64,000 nucleotides of DNA from Sialis fuliginosa (GCA_961205875.1 OY540812.1:32807098-32871097); one strand, 5' to 3'; shown: positions 10,702-22,437, counted from the stretch's first letter. Numbers and translations: made by a program. Notes: generated by a model not told the origin, from the letters alone.

Positions 10702-12539
10702 TATAAGAGTTAATAACATTAATAAGCTATGTTTATTCATGAACGTAGTTTTCAAAAATAAGTAATTCAACAACCATCCACATATAAAATAAAACTATTA
10801 CAAAAACTAGACAAGAACAATAATAGAAAATGTTTCACTGTTACAAATGAAAATACTTTAACAAAACATTCAAAGTTAACACACTTGTTATCATAGGTAA
10901 TGAGAAAAATAATGAAATTACATACTGTTGTATAAGAGTAAAGTATTTTCACAATCTAACCTCGCAAACAAGTTAAATCTACACACACATGTTGCTTAGA
11001 ATGTTCGTGCAGTAAAAATACTGAAATTACACATGTTTATAAAAAACAGTAAATCTCTTCACATTCTAGGCTCGCATATCGATGAGACTATGAATGCATT
11101 GATCACTTAGAATGCGCTAGTAGATTTTTTCGTGTAGCTTGACAAATATATCGGAGTTATCCATGAATATTTTCTTTCTCCAATTTTCTTTTGTTGTTTG
11201 CTTTTTTAGGCGGAATTAAACGGGACTATTTGTTTTTCATTTAAAAAGTCAATACCACGAAAATAAAATGGAAGACTTACTAAGAATTTCAATCTTATCG
11301 AGTAGAAAATCTCTAAAAAATGTTTATACGTGTAATTCAATTATTTAGTTTGTGCTTTTAACTATACTACCTAATAACAATTAATTAGTGTGGATTTTTA
11401 ATCTTTGATGAAGATACAATTCTTTCAAAAGCTCAGTATGTAAATTAAATAGTTGTTAAGTAATAATATTTAATAGATAATAGTTATTGTATATTATGTA
11501 AATACCTACCTAAATACAGTAGGGTCTTTTTTTACGTGGTAGATACGTTCCAGATAGCAAATCGCGTGTAAAAAATCGCTTTAAGAAAGACATTAGCATA
11601 TTGTAAAATTAAGATACGTTCCATAATTTTCCAAAACCCTGTTAAACCAAATAAGTCAATCAAAACAGACCGAAAATCGAGTAAAAAAGTTTCTGAAAAT
11701 TCACGAAAGTAAGAATGTCTAAAAAAAAACACAAAGAAAATGATTTAGAAAATCTGACACGGATTGATGTAAAACATAAAATAAAATAAGTTTGTTTTTG
11801 AATTTTATCTATTCAATTTCATTGAGTAATAATATTTTTCTGTATTTTTTTATCTGAATTATCGTCACTATCTAAGATACAACTCGGCACCGTTTATGAA
11901 CTGGTGCAAAATCTTGTCAAACGAAGATTTTAATAACAACAATTCTTTGAATTGTTAGTTTTCATTTGATACCCCACTCGCCGAAACGGGGAATTTCTGA
12001 ATTTGCATGAAAATCGCACCGTATAACTTCAAATCCGCGTAAGAAGAAATCCACAATTTTTTCGTAATAGTTATGAACAATAAAATTATAATGTAAACAC
12101 GATCAACATTTTTCTCGTGAACGGTTAAACGGGCTCTGACGATTTTTACGTCGAAATTTTTGTTCATAAACGTAAATTCTATAAATATTCCCCCGAATAT
12201 AAGAACATTGAGTTTGTTTATAAAAATATCAATTGTTTATATATAGTTTTTTGCATTTGAAAGGCAATTTTCATTGCACGTTATTGTACATTTTTTATGA
12301 AGACTATTTTTAGTTCGCTTTTTTTTAATAGAAAAATATTTTTTTTTTATAAACAATTAATATTTTTACAAACAAATTCGATGTTTGTATATCCAAAAGC
12401 ATATTCCTATAAAAAAAATTAAAAATTATTAAAATTCGTTTAGCCATTCATGAGAAAAATGTTGATCGTGTTGTAACTTGTAATTTTATTGTTTATAACT
12501 TTTGCAAAAATATTTTTTTTCAAAATAATTCAAAATCCA
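10702..12539. other. AT-rich sequence, no gene
   Basis: Frames here (for example 11955-12167 on the minus strand) are short and AT-biased. No paired ends recognised. Confidence 0.45.
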
Positions 12540-12790
12540 CTTTAGAGCTCAAAAAAAGATTTTAGATGTTTAGTAGCCAACATGAAAAAATTCAAGCTAA
12601 AATAAAAAAATCTTGTAAGCAGAAAATTCCAAAAATTTGGATTTCGACCAAGTCCGATCAATACTAAAATGCTAAATAGGTTGCTTTTTTGTACCTCGCA
12701 TTTTTTTGTGTGTGGCTGTGTTATCAAAGAATATCTGACTATGAAATATAGAAAATATACTGCGAATATTAATAAATAATGCACTCTAGA
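12540..12790 (-). repeat. Interspersed repeat family J, copy 1 (uninterrupted)
   Basis: The reverse complement matches 22960-23560, with the order ACCTATTTAGCAT, TAGTATTG, AAATCCAAATTTTTGGAATT, CATGTTGGCTACTAAACATC. Here the GCATTTTAGTATTG junction is unbroken. In the other copy a 393-bp MITE sits exactly at this point. Confidence 0.85.
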
Positions 12791-13070
12791 CCAGACATCG
12801 GTATATATATTTGTTCATAAATAAACTGATAGATGACATTTTTAATGTTAATTTTGAGCACGTAATGTAACTGTGCTTGCTAGTACCTGACGTGTCTCTA
12901 TACACCCTCACCTTATCACTGCCTCCCGCCCTCCCCCATACAAATAGCACACCCCCTTACATTGGTTATGTCATATTCGATGTCGGTTTTTGAAATGGTT
13001 TTGTAAAAGCAGTACTTAAACTTTTTCTGAATTTATAACAAAATTATTTTTAAGTATCAAATTGATCACA

Positions 13071-13297
13071 TCCTTAATATAATAATAAGCTCAACGTCTC
13101 TCTGTCTGTCCGTTTGTGCGCTTTTAACTCGAGAACCACTTATCCGATTTACATGTTATCTTTGGTCGGATTATAGGATATATTTTGTTACATTAGGTAA
13201 CATAAGGAATAAGCAGTGATGAAACTAATTACAACCCTCCATACGTGACGGTGGGTGAAATATTAACTCCCGTGCAAAGCCGGGGTGGGTCCGCCAG
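13071..13297 (+). mobile_element. Short Helitron-like element B2
   Basis: Begins TCCTTAATATAATAATAAG after a host A and continues GCTCAACGTCTCTCTGTCTG. It ends GTGCAAAGCCGGGGTGGG...CCAG followed by T. It shares TAACATAANNANTAAGCAGTGA with 57124-57972. The last bases are CCAG rather than CTAG. Confidence 0.7.
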
Positions 13298-13630
13298 TAT
13301 AATCTTATATAAGTGTACAACTCAGGAAAAAATTAAAGAACAAAAAAATACTGGATAAAACAACGACGGGCCCACAGGCCCAATACAATCCTTGTCGAAA
13401 TAATTATTGGTTGATACTATAAATCGATAACACTTATTAATACTAAACCCTGTATCAAATTTCATAACTGTATCACAATGGGTTCTCAAGATATTAAATA
13501 AAAACGAATTTTGGGTAAATTCTTTGGAGGGCTGTACCTCTCATGAAAAACTTCCGAGCAAATGAAGTTTTTTACTTAAAATTATTTTCTCAATTTACTG
13601 TTAAAGTTTGGCACTACAGCCCTGAATCAC
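13298..13630 (+). repeat. Repeat family U, single-arm copy
   Basis: TAATCTTATATAAGTG, CAGGAAAAAATTAAAGAAC and ACTTATTAATACTAAACC are shared with the right arm of the large foldback at 31318-32108 and its flank to about 32270. Only one arm is present here. Confidence 0.8.
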
Positions 13631-14030
13631 GTTATACGTTAAGAAAGAGGGGGGGTCAACAAGTGACGTGGTTTTACAAGGGGAGAGGAGTCACAAGCTT
13701 CGTGACGTCACATCTAAAAAATCAAAACATGAATTCTAAGAGCAATAATATAAGGAAAAATTAATATTTTGTTAGTAACTCGAGATCTGTGGAGAGTTAT
13801 TGGGAAAATTTCAAACTTGCATGGAAAAATTTCATATAAATAAAAATATTATAAACAGTATCTAATAAAAAAAATTATTTTGTTTTTTCGTTGATTTTGA
13901 GTACCTTATTATTATTCACAGCAGGGAGGGGGGAGGGTCACACAAATGTGACAACTTGTGACAAAACCAAGGGAGGGGGGGTAAAAAAAACCATGAAGTT
14001 TGTGTGACGTAATTTATGGATGGTCCCTAA
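13631..14030 (-). mobile_element. Degenerate element with GTGACGTAATTTATG terminus
   Basis: The right end is GTGTGACGTAATTTATGGAT then GGTCCCT. The interior repeats GTGACGT/GTGACAA words with G-rich runs. A matching left terminus is not found, so this is truncated or fused to family U. Confidence 0.5.
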
Positions 14031-14791
14031 CAGTGGATGTCTCCAGGGTCCTTTGAAAGATATTGTCCTGAATATGTCCACTAGAATGTTTATTAAAAGT
14101 GATCAGTAACATTTTTCAACTGCTGGTTTATTGAGCGCTCTTTCACTGCCGACAACTGAATTTTGTATGAGTTTTGCTATGTTATAAGTTCTTGGTGTAG
14201 TTTGTCATTTAAAATGCACCTTGGACTATTTTTCATTTTAGTCTAGTGATATTCGTTGTAGCAGATTTGAATATAACATATTTATGCTTTCTAATAGCAA
14301 AAACCACTCATACGTACATTTAAATAAAAAGCTTACATTAAAATGAAACCATGCATTTGAAATAATAAATAGTAAGTACTTACATATTTTGAAGTATAGA
14401 AATATTACTGTAAATATCTGTTAATTGATTTACTAGAAATTTCCTACTGCTTTGAAATCAAAACATTTTTTAAGTTTATTAAAATAACAATTTAAACTTT
14501 TTTCAATACGTACCTGGCCTAATTATTCAATATAAAATGTTTCATTATTAGATCAGTATCTGAAATATCGTTGATTACCCTTTTAAATTTTAGACATTTT
14601 TATTAGAAAATGTATTTTTATTTATACCTAATTACGTAAATATTTAATACAAATTTTTGGTTTAATATAACAATAATGGATTTCCTTATAAATCATCAAT
14701 ATTTTTATAAACTATAACAATTAACAACAAACGAACAACAAATATTCACAACTAATCCGCTTATAGTATAAGATTTAACTATCATATATTA
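14031..14791. other. AT-rich sequence, no gene
   Basis: No terminal or tandem repeats and no credible frame. Confidence 0.5.
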
Positions 14792-15172
14792 TTAATATGT
14801 TTAAACTTAAAGTTTATGGTATAGTTGAACAGAATCCAAAGTTTAACTCAAACTTTGGATCAAAACTGAAAGAATTTATGTATGTATATTGTATACAGGG
14901 GTTATTTTAAGAAAAAATTTTCAACTGCAAATACCTTTTCTTTTGCTTTTTTTGTTCTTCACTTTGTATATTATTCTTTTAGAAAATATAGTGACCTTTA
15001 TTTTTCAACTTCACAAGTTAGCTTTTACAACTGCAGTTTTCATTTTTGGAACTCTAGAAACAAGTTACACACTAAAATAACCCCTAATTGTATATATTCT
15101 TTCAGTTTAGATCCAAATTATTGGGTTCTGTTCTACAATAACATAAACTTTAAGTTTAAGTATATAAAAAAT
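14792..15172. mobile_element. Foldback MITE with ~130-bp inverted arms
   Basis: The left arm (ACTTAAAGTTTATGGTATAG, ACTGAAAGAATTTATG, AGGGGTTATTTTA) is matched in inverted order by the right arm at about 15040-15172. The overlapping 98-codon open frame is a by-product. Confidence 0.85.
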
Positions 15173-15302
15173 ATATAATAGTTAAATTAAATAAGCTAAT
15201 ACCTATATTAATTAATAAATAACTATCTTGTATATTAATTCAACCCAAGAATTCCAATAATGACTAACGTAAATAATAATAATATTACATATATTGTACA
15301 AA

Positions 15303-15545
15303 TACATTAGGGTGTCCGGACTAATTGGAATATTAACGGGACACCCCCTCAATCTGTTCTTTGTGACAAAAAAATAAAATTGCCAGTTGCACAAACTCAG
15401 TGTTAATAATAATGCAAAGTTGTAAAAATACTAAGAAAAGTAATGTAATTTTGGCACCTCATAACCAATTTTAGAAATAACTGAAGAAAAATTAAAATAA
15501 AAAAAATTAATAAATTGCATTTTATTTTGAACAATATGTATAATA
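15303..15545 (+). repeat. Family J end, copy 3
   Basis: CATTAGGGTGTCCGGAC, GGGACACCCCCTCAATCTGT and TTTGTGACAAAAAAATAAA correspond to the inverted right end of the family J element at 22885-23812. The other end is not recognised. Confidence 0.6.
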
Positions 15546-15863
15546 AAAACAAACATTTTCTCTTATTTTTTTAATATTTTGGTTTTGAGCAAATTAGAGA
15601 TGATGAGATTGATAAAATGAGATAACGCCACGTTTGACAGATAGTCAATAACAACTAAATAATGTGTCTCTATTGTTGTTTCCATACCCTACTTTTCACT
15701 TCACAATAAAATATCTACTTAATTTATAGAAAGTGTTAATTTTTTTAATGCTCTGAAATTTGGTATGGGGTTATAATATTGCATTATAACATATATTATA
15801 GCATATTAACAAACTTTCTTAGTGGATTTTTTCATATTTTGAAAATTATACGTAGTTTGTTCT

Positions 15864-16625
15864 GACTATGATTTAAACGTGCGGTAATATATTACAGTTT
15901 CGGTCAGTATTAAAATAAAAATGGCAAGATAAAATGTGAGCAGTAAAAAAATGGAAACAAGCGGTAATATATTATGAAATGGGTGGTTGAATAAATACTT
16001 TGGGAAGTAAAATAAATGATTGGGCAGTAACACGTGAGCAGTAACTAAATCAGAATCGGTCCGTTAGAAATATTGGGGTAAGCGGTAATCATTTTTTCTG
16101 AGAAGACAATTTGAGATGGACTCTTTCGGAGAATAGGGGGTGGGGGGGTCTTGTTTTTTTTTTGAATTGGCCCAATAAAAACAATTTCCCCCTCACCCCA
16201 AAAAATATCTTGGTTACGCCAATGTAGCGGGGGATGAGGTCCCTTTACCCACCACTGGTTACACCGATACGACCGCGCCTCACTGTCACGTCAATCCGTC
16301 TATTTTTTCAACCAAAAGTCAACTTGACTTTTACCGAACTGCCGAACTATTTATCTAACTGCCGAACTATTTATTTAATTGCCCAATTTAATTATTTTAC
16401 CGCTCAAATAATTATTGCACTGGCCATTTAAATTACTGCTCGAGTAGGTTTTTAACTGCCGCTGTAAGATTAAATAAGTTACCAAAATCTTGTATATTAC
16501 TTGCTACATTTTACTGCTACAATTGATTTAATTTCCGCACAAAAAGTTTAATACTGCCCAAATGAATTATTAACCGCCCAATGTTACCGCCCGAATATTT
16601 AAAAAACTGCTCAAATAATGACTTC
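15864..16625. mobile_element. 762-bp element with inverted clusters of GCRGTAA repeats and 11-bp TSD
   Basis: The left part (15878-16095) holds about ten copies of GCGGTAA/GCAGTAA-type motifs in one orientation. The right part (16325-16620) holds about a dozen in the opposite orientation (TTACCGC/TTACTGC/AACTGCC), spaced roughly 15-30 bp. The centre is GC-richer with G-runs. An exact 11-bp direct repeat TAGTTTGTTCT brackets it (15853-15863, 16626-16636). The structure resembles a foldback or Mutator-like non-autonomous element; family unknown. Confidence 0.75.
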
Positions 16626-16636
16626 TAGTTTGTTCT

Positions 16637-17399
16637 TAGTTATTATGACAACTTTGCTTATAAAACCACCTGTAGAAGATCAAATAAACTAAATTTTGGT
16701 ATACATACATTATTTAGTTTTACATCAAGAAGTAAGACTTGATTCCCAAATGTCATTTCGAAATTTGAAATTTTTTTGTGCATTACATTTGTTGTTACAT
16801 CTATCCTGGGACACACTGTATATTAAAGTATCATATTTCTACCCATAATACTTCTAGATAAATTTTCGAAATGATACACGGACAACAAATACTAATGTTT
16901 CATTTTCAAATAATGTATGAAACAGTGGATAAGCTTTTCCGGGAGGTTTCCGGGTGAGAATAGCAGTATCCTTTAAGAGCACTCATAACCGGAAGTGGGT
17001 CAGCCGATAGACAGGAAACGGAGAGTGTTTTGTTAAAGAAAATACACACGACGTATTTTTTGTTTCCATGCCCTTTTTGAGGTGCAGCAATTTATGTTTC
17101 ATCAGACTCGGTATTTTTGAAACATGAGTACATAAGTACCCCTCTTTTCCCTCATTAACAATGTTCTTCTTCATAACGTAGAATGTATTTTTTTAATTTT
17201 TTTATATATTAACAATTTTAAAATGCTAAGAAAATATTATAAATTTTTATGAGAGACTTTTGCGATTGTTATTTTGACTTACTGTTATTTCTATTGAACT
17301 GCAAAAACCATAAATCAGTTAATAAATTGGAAAGAAGATTTGTATCATCCATAATGTTATCTTGTACTTTATTATACCCATACATATAGTATAAGTAAG
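16637..17399. other. AT-rich sequence, no gene
   Basis: A frame at 16983-17174 (-) is short with no domain. No repeats recognised. Confidence 0.45.
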
Positions 17400-17790
17400 T
17401 ATTGTAATACCGATTTTATTCGAATTCCGGATTTTGATGGAATTAACCAATCTTCTGACTATTTTCGCCATATCAGTCAGTCTGTATGTAGACGCTGTAA
17501 CTCAAATATGAAAAATCGACATTTTATATTTAAGATTAATTTTTGTCTGGGAAGAAAACCTCATATTTTTGACAACGATCTTTCAGTCGGATATGGATGT
17601 TTACCGATGTCAATTTTTGAATTTTTCGAATTATTTTTGAAACGGTATAATTTATTATTTGTGTTCAATTGATAATTGTTTTTAAAATTAATTAAAATTA
17701 TATTTCAAATGGTTTATAACAGGGAAATACATATCTCCCATGAGTATCATGGTACTTTCTTATAGGTATTACAGAGATTGAATACTATAC
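17400..17790 (+). repeat. Interspersed repeat family H, copy 1
   Basis: CTGACTATTTTCGCCAT, GTCAGTCTGTATGTAGACGC, TGTAACTCAAATA, GTCTGGGAAGAAAACCT, CATGAGTATCATGGTACTTT. The same order occurs at 43651-44065 and, in part, at 38228-38570. Confidence 0.8.
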
Positions 17791-17976
17791 GTGTCTACCA
17801 TTGGTACGTATGAGACATTCTAAGGCCACCCACACTTTGGACATGAATTTGTATCGTATGTAAACCTACGACACTGGTCTTACGAATTGAGTGCGCATAT
17901 TGGTTACGTATTTCTCCATCAAAAAAGCAGTTGTGTTCCCGTGGTGTCGCATTCGTGATATCTCTGGTGCGCATTA

Positions 17977-18099
17977 AATAACACAGGCCGACATCATTTT
18001 TGGTGTCTCTACTTAAATAGGTAATTTCGGAGGCTTTTGGCGTGCTGAAACCAAATCCGTTGCTCAAATTGCTCCGTCACGTCAGGTTTGTGATATAAC
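17977..18099 (+). pseudogene. Decayed relative of the coding fragment at 20615-20830
   Basis: In one frame this reads NNTGRHHFWCLYLNR then a stop. After a frame shift it reads FWRAETKSVAQIAPSRQVCDI. The minus-strand frame at 20830-20615 reads TGRQKILLYWCLYFNM, then LWRDETESNTRIAPSRQVFN. The two DNA segments align over about 130 bp in opposite orientation. A stop and a frameshift make this copy non-coding, and a hAT element is inserted right after it. The protein family is not recognised. Confidence 0.6.
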
Positions 18100-18370
18100 T
18101 AGAGATTGGAAAAATAGTTGTTATTTTCAATGAAATAGTTACTAGTTGAATTTTTTTTCGGAAAATAGTTGGTAAATAGTTTTTTTTACGATTTAGTAAT
18201 AATTAGTGCAAACGAAGCAGTAAAAAGTGTTGCAAATAGTTTTAAAATAGTTGGAAAGGTAGTTGCAAATAGTTGATTTCAAATTGTGTTCAATCAAACC
18301 AGATATGTAGTAAAAATTACAATAAATGCATTTTTACGCAATAGTTAAAAAACTATTTTTCCAATCTCTA
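18100..18370. mobile_element. hAT MITE, family E copy 1, exact 8-bp TSD
   Basis: Termini TAGAGATTGGAAAAATAGTT and its inverted match are flanked by an exact direct repeat GATATAAC (18092-18099, 18371-18378). The interior carries repeated AAATAGTTG words. The second copy is at 26384-26666. Confidence 0.95.
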
Positions 18371-18570
18371 GATATAACATAACCTAAAAGTGTCGATTTT
18401 GGTAATATTTAATAATTTATTAGCAAGTAGGTAAATTTGTTCTATCTTTCCTCTTTATAATAATTTTTTACTTTCTACTATACGATTATGTGTCACCGAA
18501 GTTTGAAGTTATTGTTGTATTTAATGTATAGTAAAGTCCATTGTGTCACTGTGTCTCATATATTCAAACT

Positions 18571-18855
18571 AGGGGCCTTGCCCCTGGGCGCTACGCGCCC
18601 CAACCCCAAATCGTGCCACATTTGATAAAATATTGATTGATAAGATATAAATTATTTTTTTATATTAACTTCTGCCATATCAAATTATTATAAAATATTT
18701 CACTGTAATTGTTTTAAACGCTGATAAGTAAATAATTCTTGAATTTGGCGGGAATAATCATTTATCATTATCACTTTTCCATTAATATTACGATTTACAT
18801 GTACAAATCACTCTAACCTCAAACGTACTCGGGTCTCAGCCTTCGGCTGCGACCC
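18571..18855. other. Three GC-rich stem-loops in AT-rich DNA
   Basis: Stem-loops are GGGGC-CTT-GCCCC (18572-18584), GGGCGC-TAC-GCGCCC (18586-18600) and GGGTCTCAGC-CTTCG-GCTGCGACCC (18831-18855, one mismatch). No adjacent gene is recognised. They may belong to a mobile or viral insertion, but that is speculation. Confidence 0.6.
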
Positions 18856-19077
18856 TCGTTTGTTTATTTTATGCCCTTATCAATAAATTTTGATACTTTA
18901 AAAAATTACCAATAAATTATTTCGAATATCAATTTCCATATTATTTTGCGTTCAACATATTGAAATAATGCGTAGAAGCATGTTCTATGTTATTTATTAG
19001 GTTAAATTATTTTATTACGATCTTTATTTTATGTTATTTACATAATCTTATGAAAAAATACTAAATTACAATTTTTT

Positions 19078-19830
19078 AAGACCACACCCCTAACTTAATT
19101 ATTATAAAATATAAATTTTTGGGTAAATAACATCAATTTCACAACAACCGAATGATTAAAAACTATTTGTTTGTAAAATTGTGTAAGAATACAAATTTTT
19201 GATTTATTTATTATTTTTATATATGTATTTCTAAAGTTTTTAATTTTTGTTCAATTTCAAACAGAATCAATTTTTTACGTCATGATTAAAAAATAAAAAA
19301 ATGAAATATTTTTTATACGACGCTACTGATTTTATTATTTTTAAATATAAATTTTTAGATAATGTCATATCAATCTCACAATTTTTAAAAATAATAGATC
19401 ATTAGATACAAATTTATTAGAAAATGAGCATAGTAAATTTTTTTCATACGCTCATGATTTATTTATTATTTTCATATTTTTCTGAAATTTATAATTTTTC
19501 AACAATTTCAATCAAAATCAATTTTTCAAGTCACAGTTAAAAAAAAGCAATTTAATTTTTTTAATACGACCCCTCTGACTTTATTTATAAATTTTTAGTT
19601 AATGTTATGTCAATCTTACAACTTCCAAAAAATAATAAATATTTAAATAAAATTTGATTAGAATATGATAATTGTAATTTTTTTACACGCCTCTGACTTT
19701 TTTATTATTTTCATATTTTTCTGAAATTTTTAATTTTTGAACAATTTAAAAAAAAACAATTATAAATATTTTTTAATTCGCCGCTCCTGACGTTATTATT
19801 ATTAAACATAAACTTTTTGGTATTAAATAT
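19078..19830. repeat. Degenerate tandem array, ~214-247-bp period
   Basis: Related blocks ACCCCTAACTTAATTATT, ACGCTACTGATTTTATT, CCCTCTGACTTTATT and CGCTCCTGACGTTATT begin at about 19085, 19320, 19570 and 19780. Between them recur TATAAATTTTTNG, TNTCAATCTCACAA and TTTTTCTGAAATTT. A fifth half-unit is suggested near 19865-19960. Confidence 0.7.
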
Positions 19831-20614
19831 AAATAATTAGACTAATTTCATCAATATTCTGTACACGCACCTGATGTATTTGAGACAAAAACTGCTGTTT
19901 ATGATTTCCTTGTTGGTATTTTTGATAATTTCAATCAAAATCTATTTTAACGTAGTAATTATAATTAATTCACAAATCTGACATTTTAAAATTAATCAAT
20001 TATTTCATCAGTGTGTTTTTTATTATAATGTCAATAAAAAATCCATGTGTTTTCTTCTTTATAAATGTCATATACTGACAGATGTAAACAAAACACAACA
20101 GTCAAATGTTAGAATTTAGTAAATTCTCGTAAAAATTGTATTTTTCAAACTACCATCACACTACCTGGCAAAACAAACGACTATTGCCGAAACTCCTAAA
20201 TTCAGTTGGAAAGCAAATTGTGTGCCAATTTTACATGCCGTTTTTCACAAAAAAATACACATCACAGAAATTATTATAGTGTTGTGGAAAAAAAATAGCC
20301 TAAGCACTGTATGAAGGACGAATCTAAAAACAGTGAAAATTTGAAAAAAATCCACTGAAAGGTTTATGATCGTATAAATTTATAGTGGCCGGACAGACAT
20401 ATAAATTTTAAATATATATATATATATTAGGGTTTATATTATAATGTAAGACTAGTATATATCTGTGAAAAAAAATTGTACAGTAAAAAATAAAAATTCG
20501 TTTTAAAGGGGAAAGATACTACTATTTCTTACCGCGAACAAAAACTTAAGAAAAAAGTCTCTACTTGGTAATAAATTCTTAAACATTGCCAAAATCGTAA
20601 TTTTGACACTTAGG
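19831..20614. other. AT-rich sequence with (TA)n run
   Basis: Includes a short TA microsatellite near 20410. No gene recognised. Confidence 0.5.
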
Positions 20615-20830
20615 TTAGATTATATTAAAAACTTGACGTGATGGAGCAATTCGGGTGTTGGATTCGGTTTCATCACGCCATAAAACTACACTACTCAACA
20701 TATTGAAGTAAAGACACCAGTACAAAAGTATTTTTTGTCGGCCTGTGTAATCTGTATCTTCTAGATAATTCTTTTCTAATTCGGAGACTGCGGCAGCGTT
20801 GTCGTTGCCATCGTAGAACCGAATAGGTGC
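20615..20830 (-). CDS. 3' coding fragment of an unidentified protein (5' end lost)
   Basis: About 70 codons are open, from YNAPIRFYDGNDNAAAVSEL through YTGRQKILLYWCLYFNMLSS to RIAPSRQVFNII and a TAA stop. Base composition is much less AT-rich than the flanks. A decayed relative at 17977-18099 conserves TGR, the WCLY block, the WR.ET block and IAPSRQV. The 5' side is cut by a mariner-type terminus at 20837 with a TA at the junction. No upstream exon or start can be assigned. It could be a host gene fragment, a transposon protein or an endogenous viral remnant; I do not recognise the family. Confidence 0.5.
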   Translation of the reverse strand, partial: APIRFYDGNDNAAAVSELEKNYLEDTDYTGRQKILLYWCLYFNMLSSVVLWRDETESNTRIAPSRQVFNII

Positions 20831-20836
20831 GTTATA

Positions 20837-21010
20837 CACTCGCGGAAAAAAATAAAGGATCACCTAAATTTTTTTTGCTCATTTTCAAAGTAGTGCCGAT
20901 AGGTCAAATATGATCCTTTTTTTACTTATAGGATATGAAAATTGAAGGAAATTTTATCATCTTTTCGAATTTAGGGGAATTTTATGTTATTAAACTTATT
21001 TTTGTGACCA
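20837..21010 (+). mobile_element. Tc1/mariner-like terminus, truncated
   Basis: Begins at a TA with CACTCGCGGAAAAAAATAAA then GGATCACC, a form typical of insect Tc1/mariner ends. The partner terminus is not in the window, so length is unknown. Confidence 0.5.
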
Positions 21011-21230
21011 AAACGCGGTTAAATAAATAGATGAATTCGGTGAATTTCATCGTATTATGGCGGACTTAAATAATGACCACAAGCTGGGTTATCTACGCGT
21101 GAAGAAATAAACCTTTGAATATATTCTAAACACTATACGACCTAATCTAATCCCACAAACATTTGTGTCCGTACACCAAGTTAATAAATTTTTCTATGTG
21201 CATTTTGTACTTTCAACGCACGGTGTGTAT

Positions 21231-21765
21231 TAGAGCTGGGCGCGGGCCCTGAATTTTTTGGAACACATCGGGCCACGGGCGTGACCCGCGTGAGCGTGAG
21301 CGATTTTCAAATCTTGTATCGTGAGCGGTCGTGATCGTGAGTCAAATTTAAACAACCGTGCGTGAGTCCGTGAGTATATTTTGAAGATAATTTTTTTTAT
21401 AAACTTATTTGATCTTTTTTTTAATATCTGAACTAATAATGCATACATATAATGTTTTAAAACGAATTTTGACATTAAAAAATATAATGTTATTTTTAGA
21501 AGCACTTTCACATGGTCAGTATTGCCAACTGTATCAGATTACCAAAAAAAGGTTTAAAAATGCATTGTAGCTTTATTTTCTTATTGTTTTGTTTGCTATT
21601 ACTGTACTAGAATTCAATTTAGAAGAAAATAATATGAATATAAAATATACACAATATATTGCACGTAAAAAACATTAATTTTCATCATTTCAAAATTTCA
21701 TTTACAACAATTAGATTAAATCGGGTCACGAGTGGGACCCGTCATGCGTGATCGGGCGTGAGTAA
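21231..21765. mobile_element. CGTG-rich hAT element, copy 1 (one end lost)
   Basis: Starts TAGAGCTGGGCGCGGGCC and carries many CGTGAGCGTGAG/CGTGATCGTGAG words. TTTAGAAGCACTTTCACATG and TATTGCCAACTNTATCAGA are shared with 39447-39935. The right terminus CGCGCCTAGCTCTA is absent. Minus-strand open frames here are by-products. Confidence 0.8.
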
Positions 21766-21929
21766 AAAAATAGAATTTTTCAAAAAAATCTTGATCACCT
21801 GTATATCAAAAATAAAACGAAAACGGACTTATGTTTATACGAACTTTTTGTCTTAAAATCATGCACAGATTAACCACCATCAATATTGACATTCAATTAT
21901 GAAACATTCTGTATATATGTACTATCTTA

Positions 21930-22065
21930 ATTTTATGTTCCACAATTTTTTTCTAATTCTTTTATTAATTTGCCAGAAATATTTTTTTGATAAAATTAGA
22001 AACGCGTACATTATTCACTATCAGTATTACGTATAAGAAAGTCCCGTGGTAGATATTTATTTTCT
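21930..22065 (-). repeat. Family H, 3' fragment
   Basis: TATTACGTATAAGAAAGTCC then CGTGGTAGATATTT is the inverted form of the family H 3' end, also seen at 44160-44345. Confidence 0.65.
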
Positions 22066-22119
22066 TAACTGCGGTTTATTTGTGCTGCAATGTCTGTTTG
22101 ACTGTATAATTTAGAATAT

Positions 22120-22250
22120 ACACATACAACAGTGTTTTATTGGTCTATTGCATTAAGCAGTAGAAGCGAGCGCACAATCGCCCAAGTACTACTGGTTCAC
22201 CCTTCGTTAACCCGACAGAAACAACGGTTCCAGGCCAACGAATTCCTCAA
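22120..22250. other. GC-richer island of unknown role
   Basis: An open + frame (22132 on) reads through GC-richer sequence into a (GT)n microsatellite. There are no splice or domain signals I can support. Confidence 0.25.
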
Positions 22251-22437
22251 GATGTGTATGTGTGTGTGTGTGTGTCTCCTTGGAATTTCCACTTTCTTCA
22301 TCCTTGCATACATACACACACATAGATATTATTTATAAAAATATTTACCTCATACTGTCAACCACTCATAACGTATCATGAGTTTTACACAATCAAATGT
22401 TTCTCGTATATTTTATTGTATGTATTATATACTAGGG

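Noticed and set aside
14882-15178. 98-codon plus-strand frame
   Set aside because: Lies inside a foldback MITE, spans its right arm and has AT-driven composition.
17795-18067. 90-codon minus-strand frame
   Set aside because: It is antisense to the plus-strand decayed coding relative, whose homology to 20615-20830 is the better explanation of its composition.
21230-21511. 93-codon minus-strand frame
   Set aside because: Covers the terminus of the CGTG-rich hAT element and reads its subterminal repeats.
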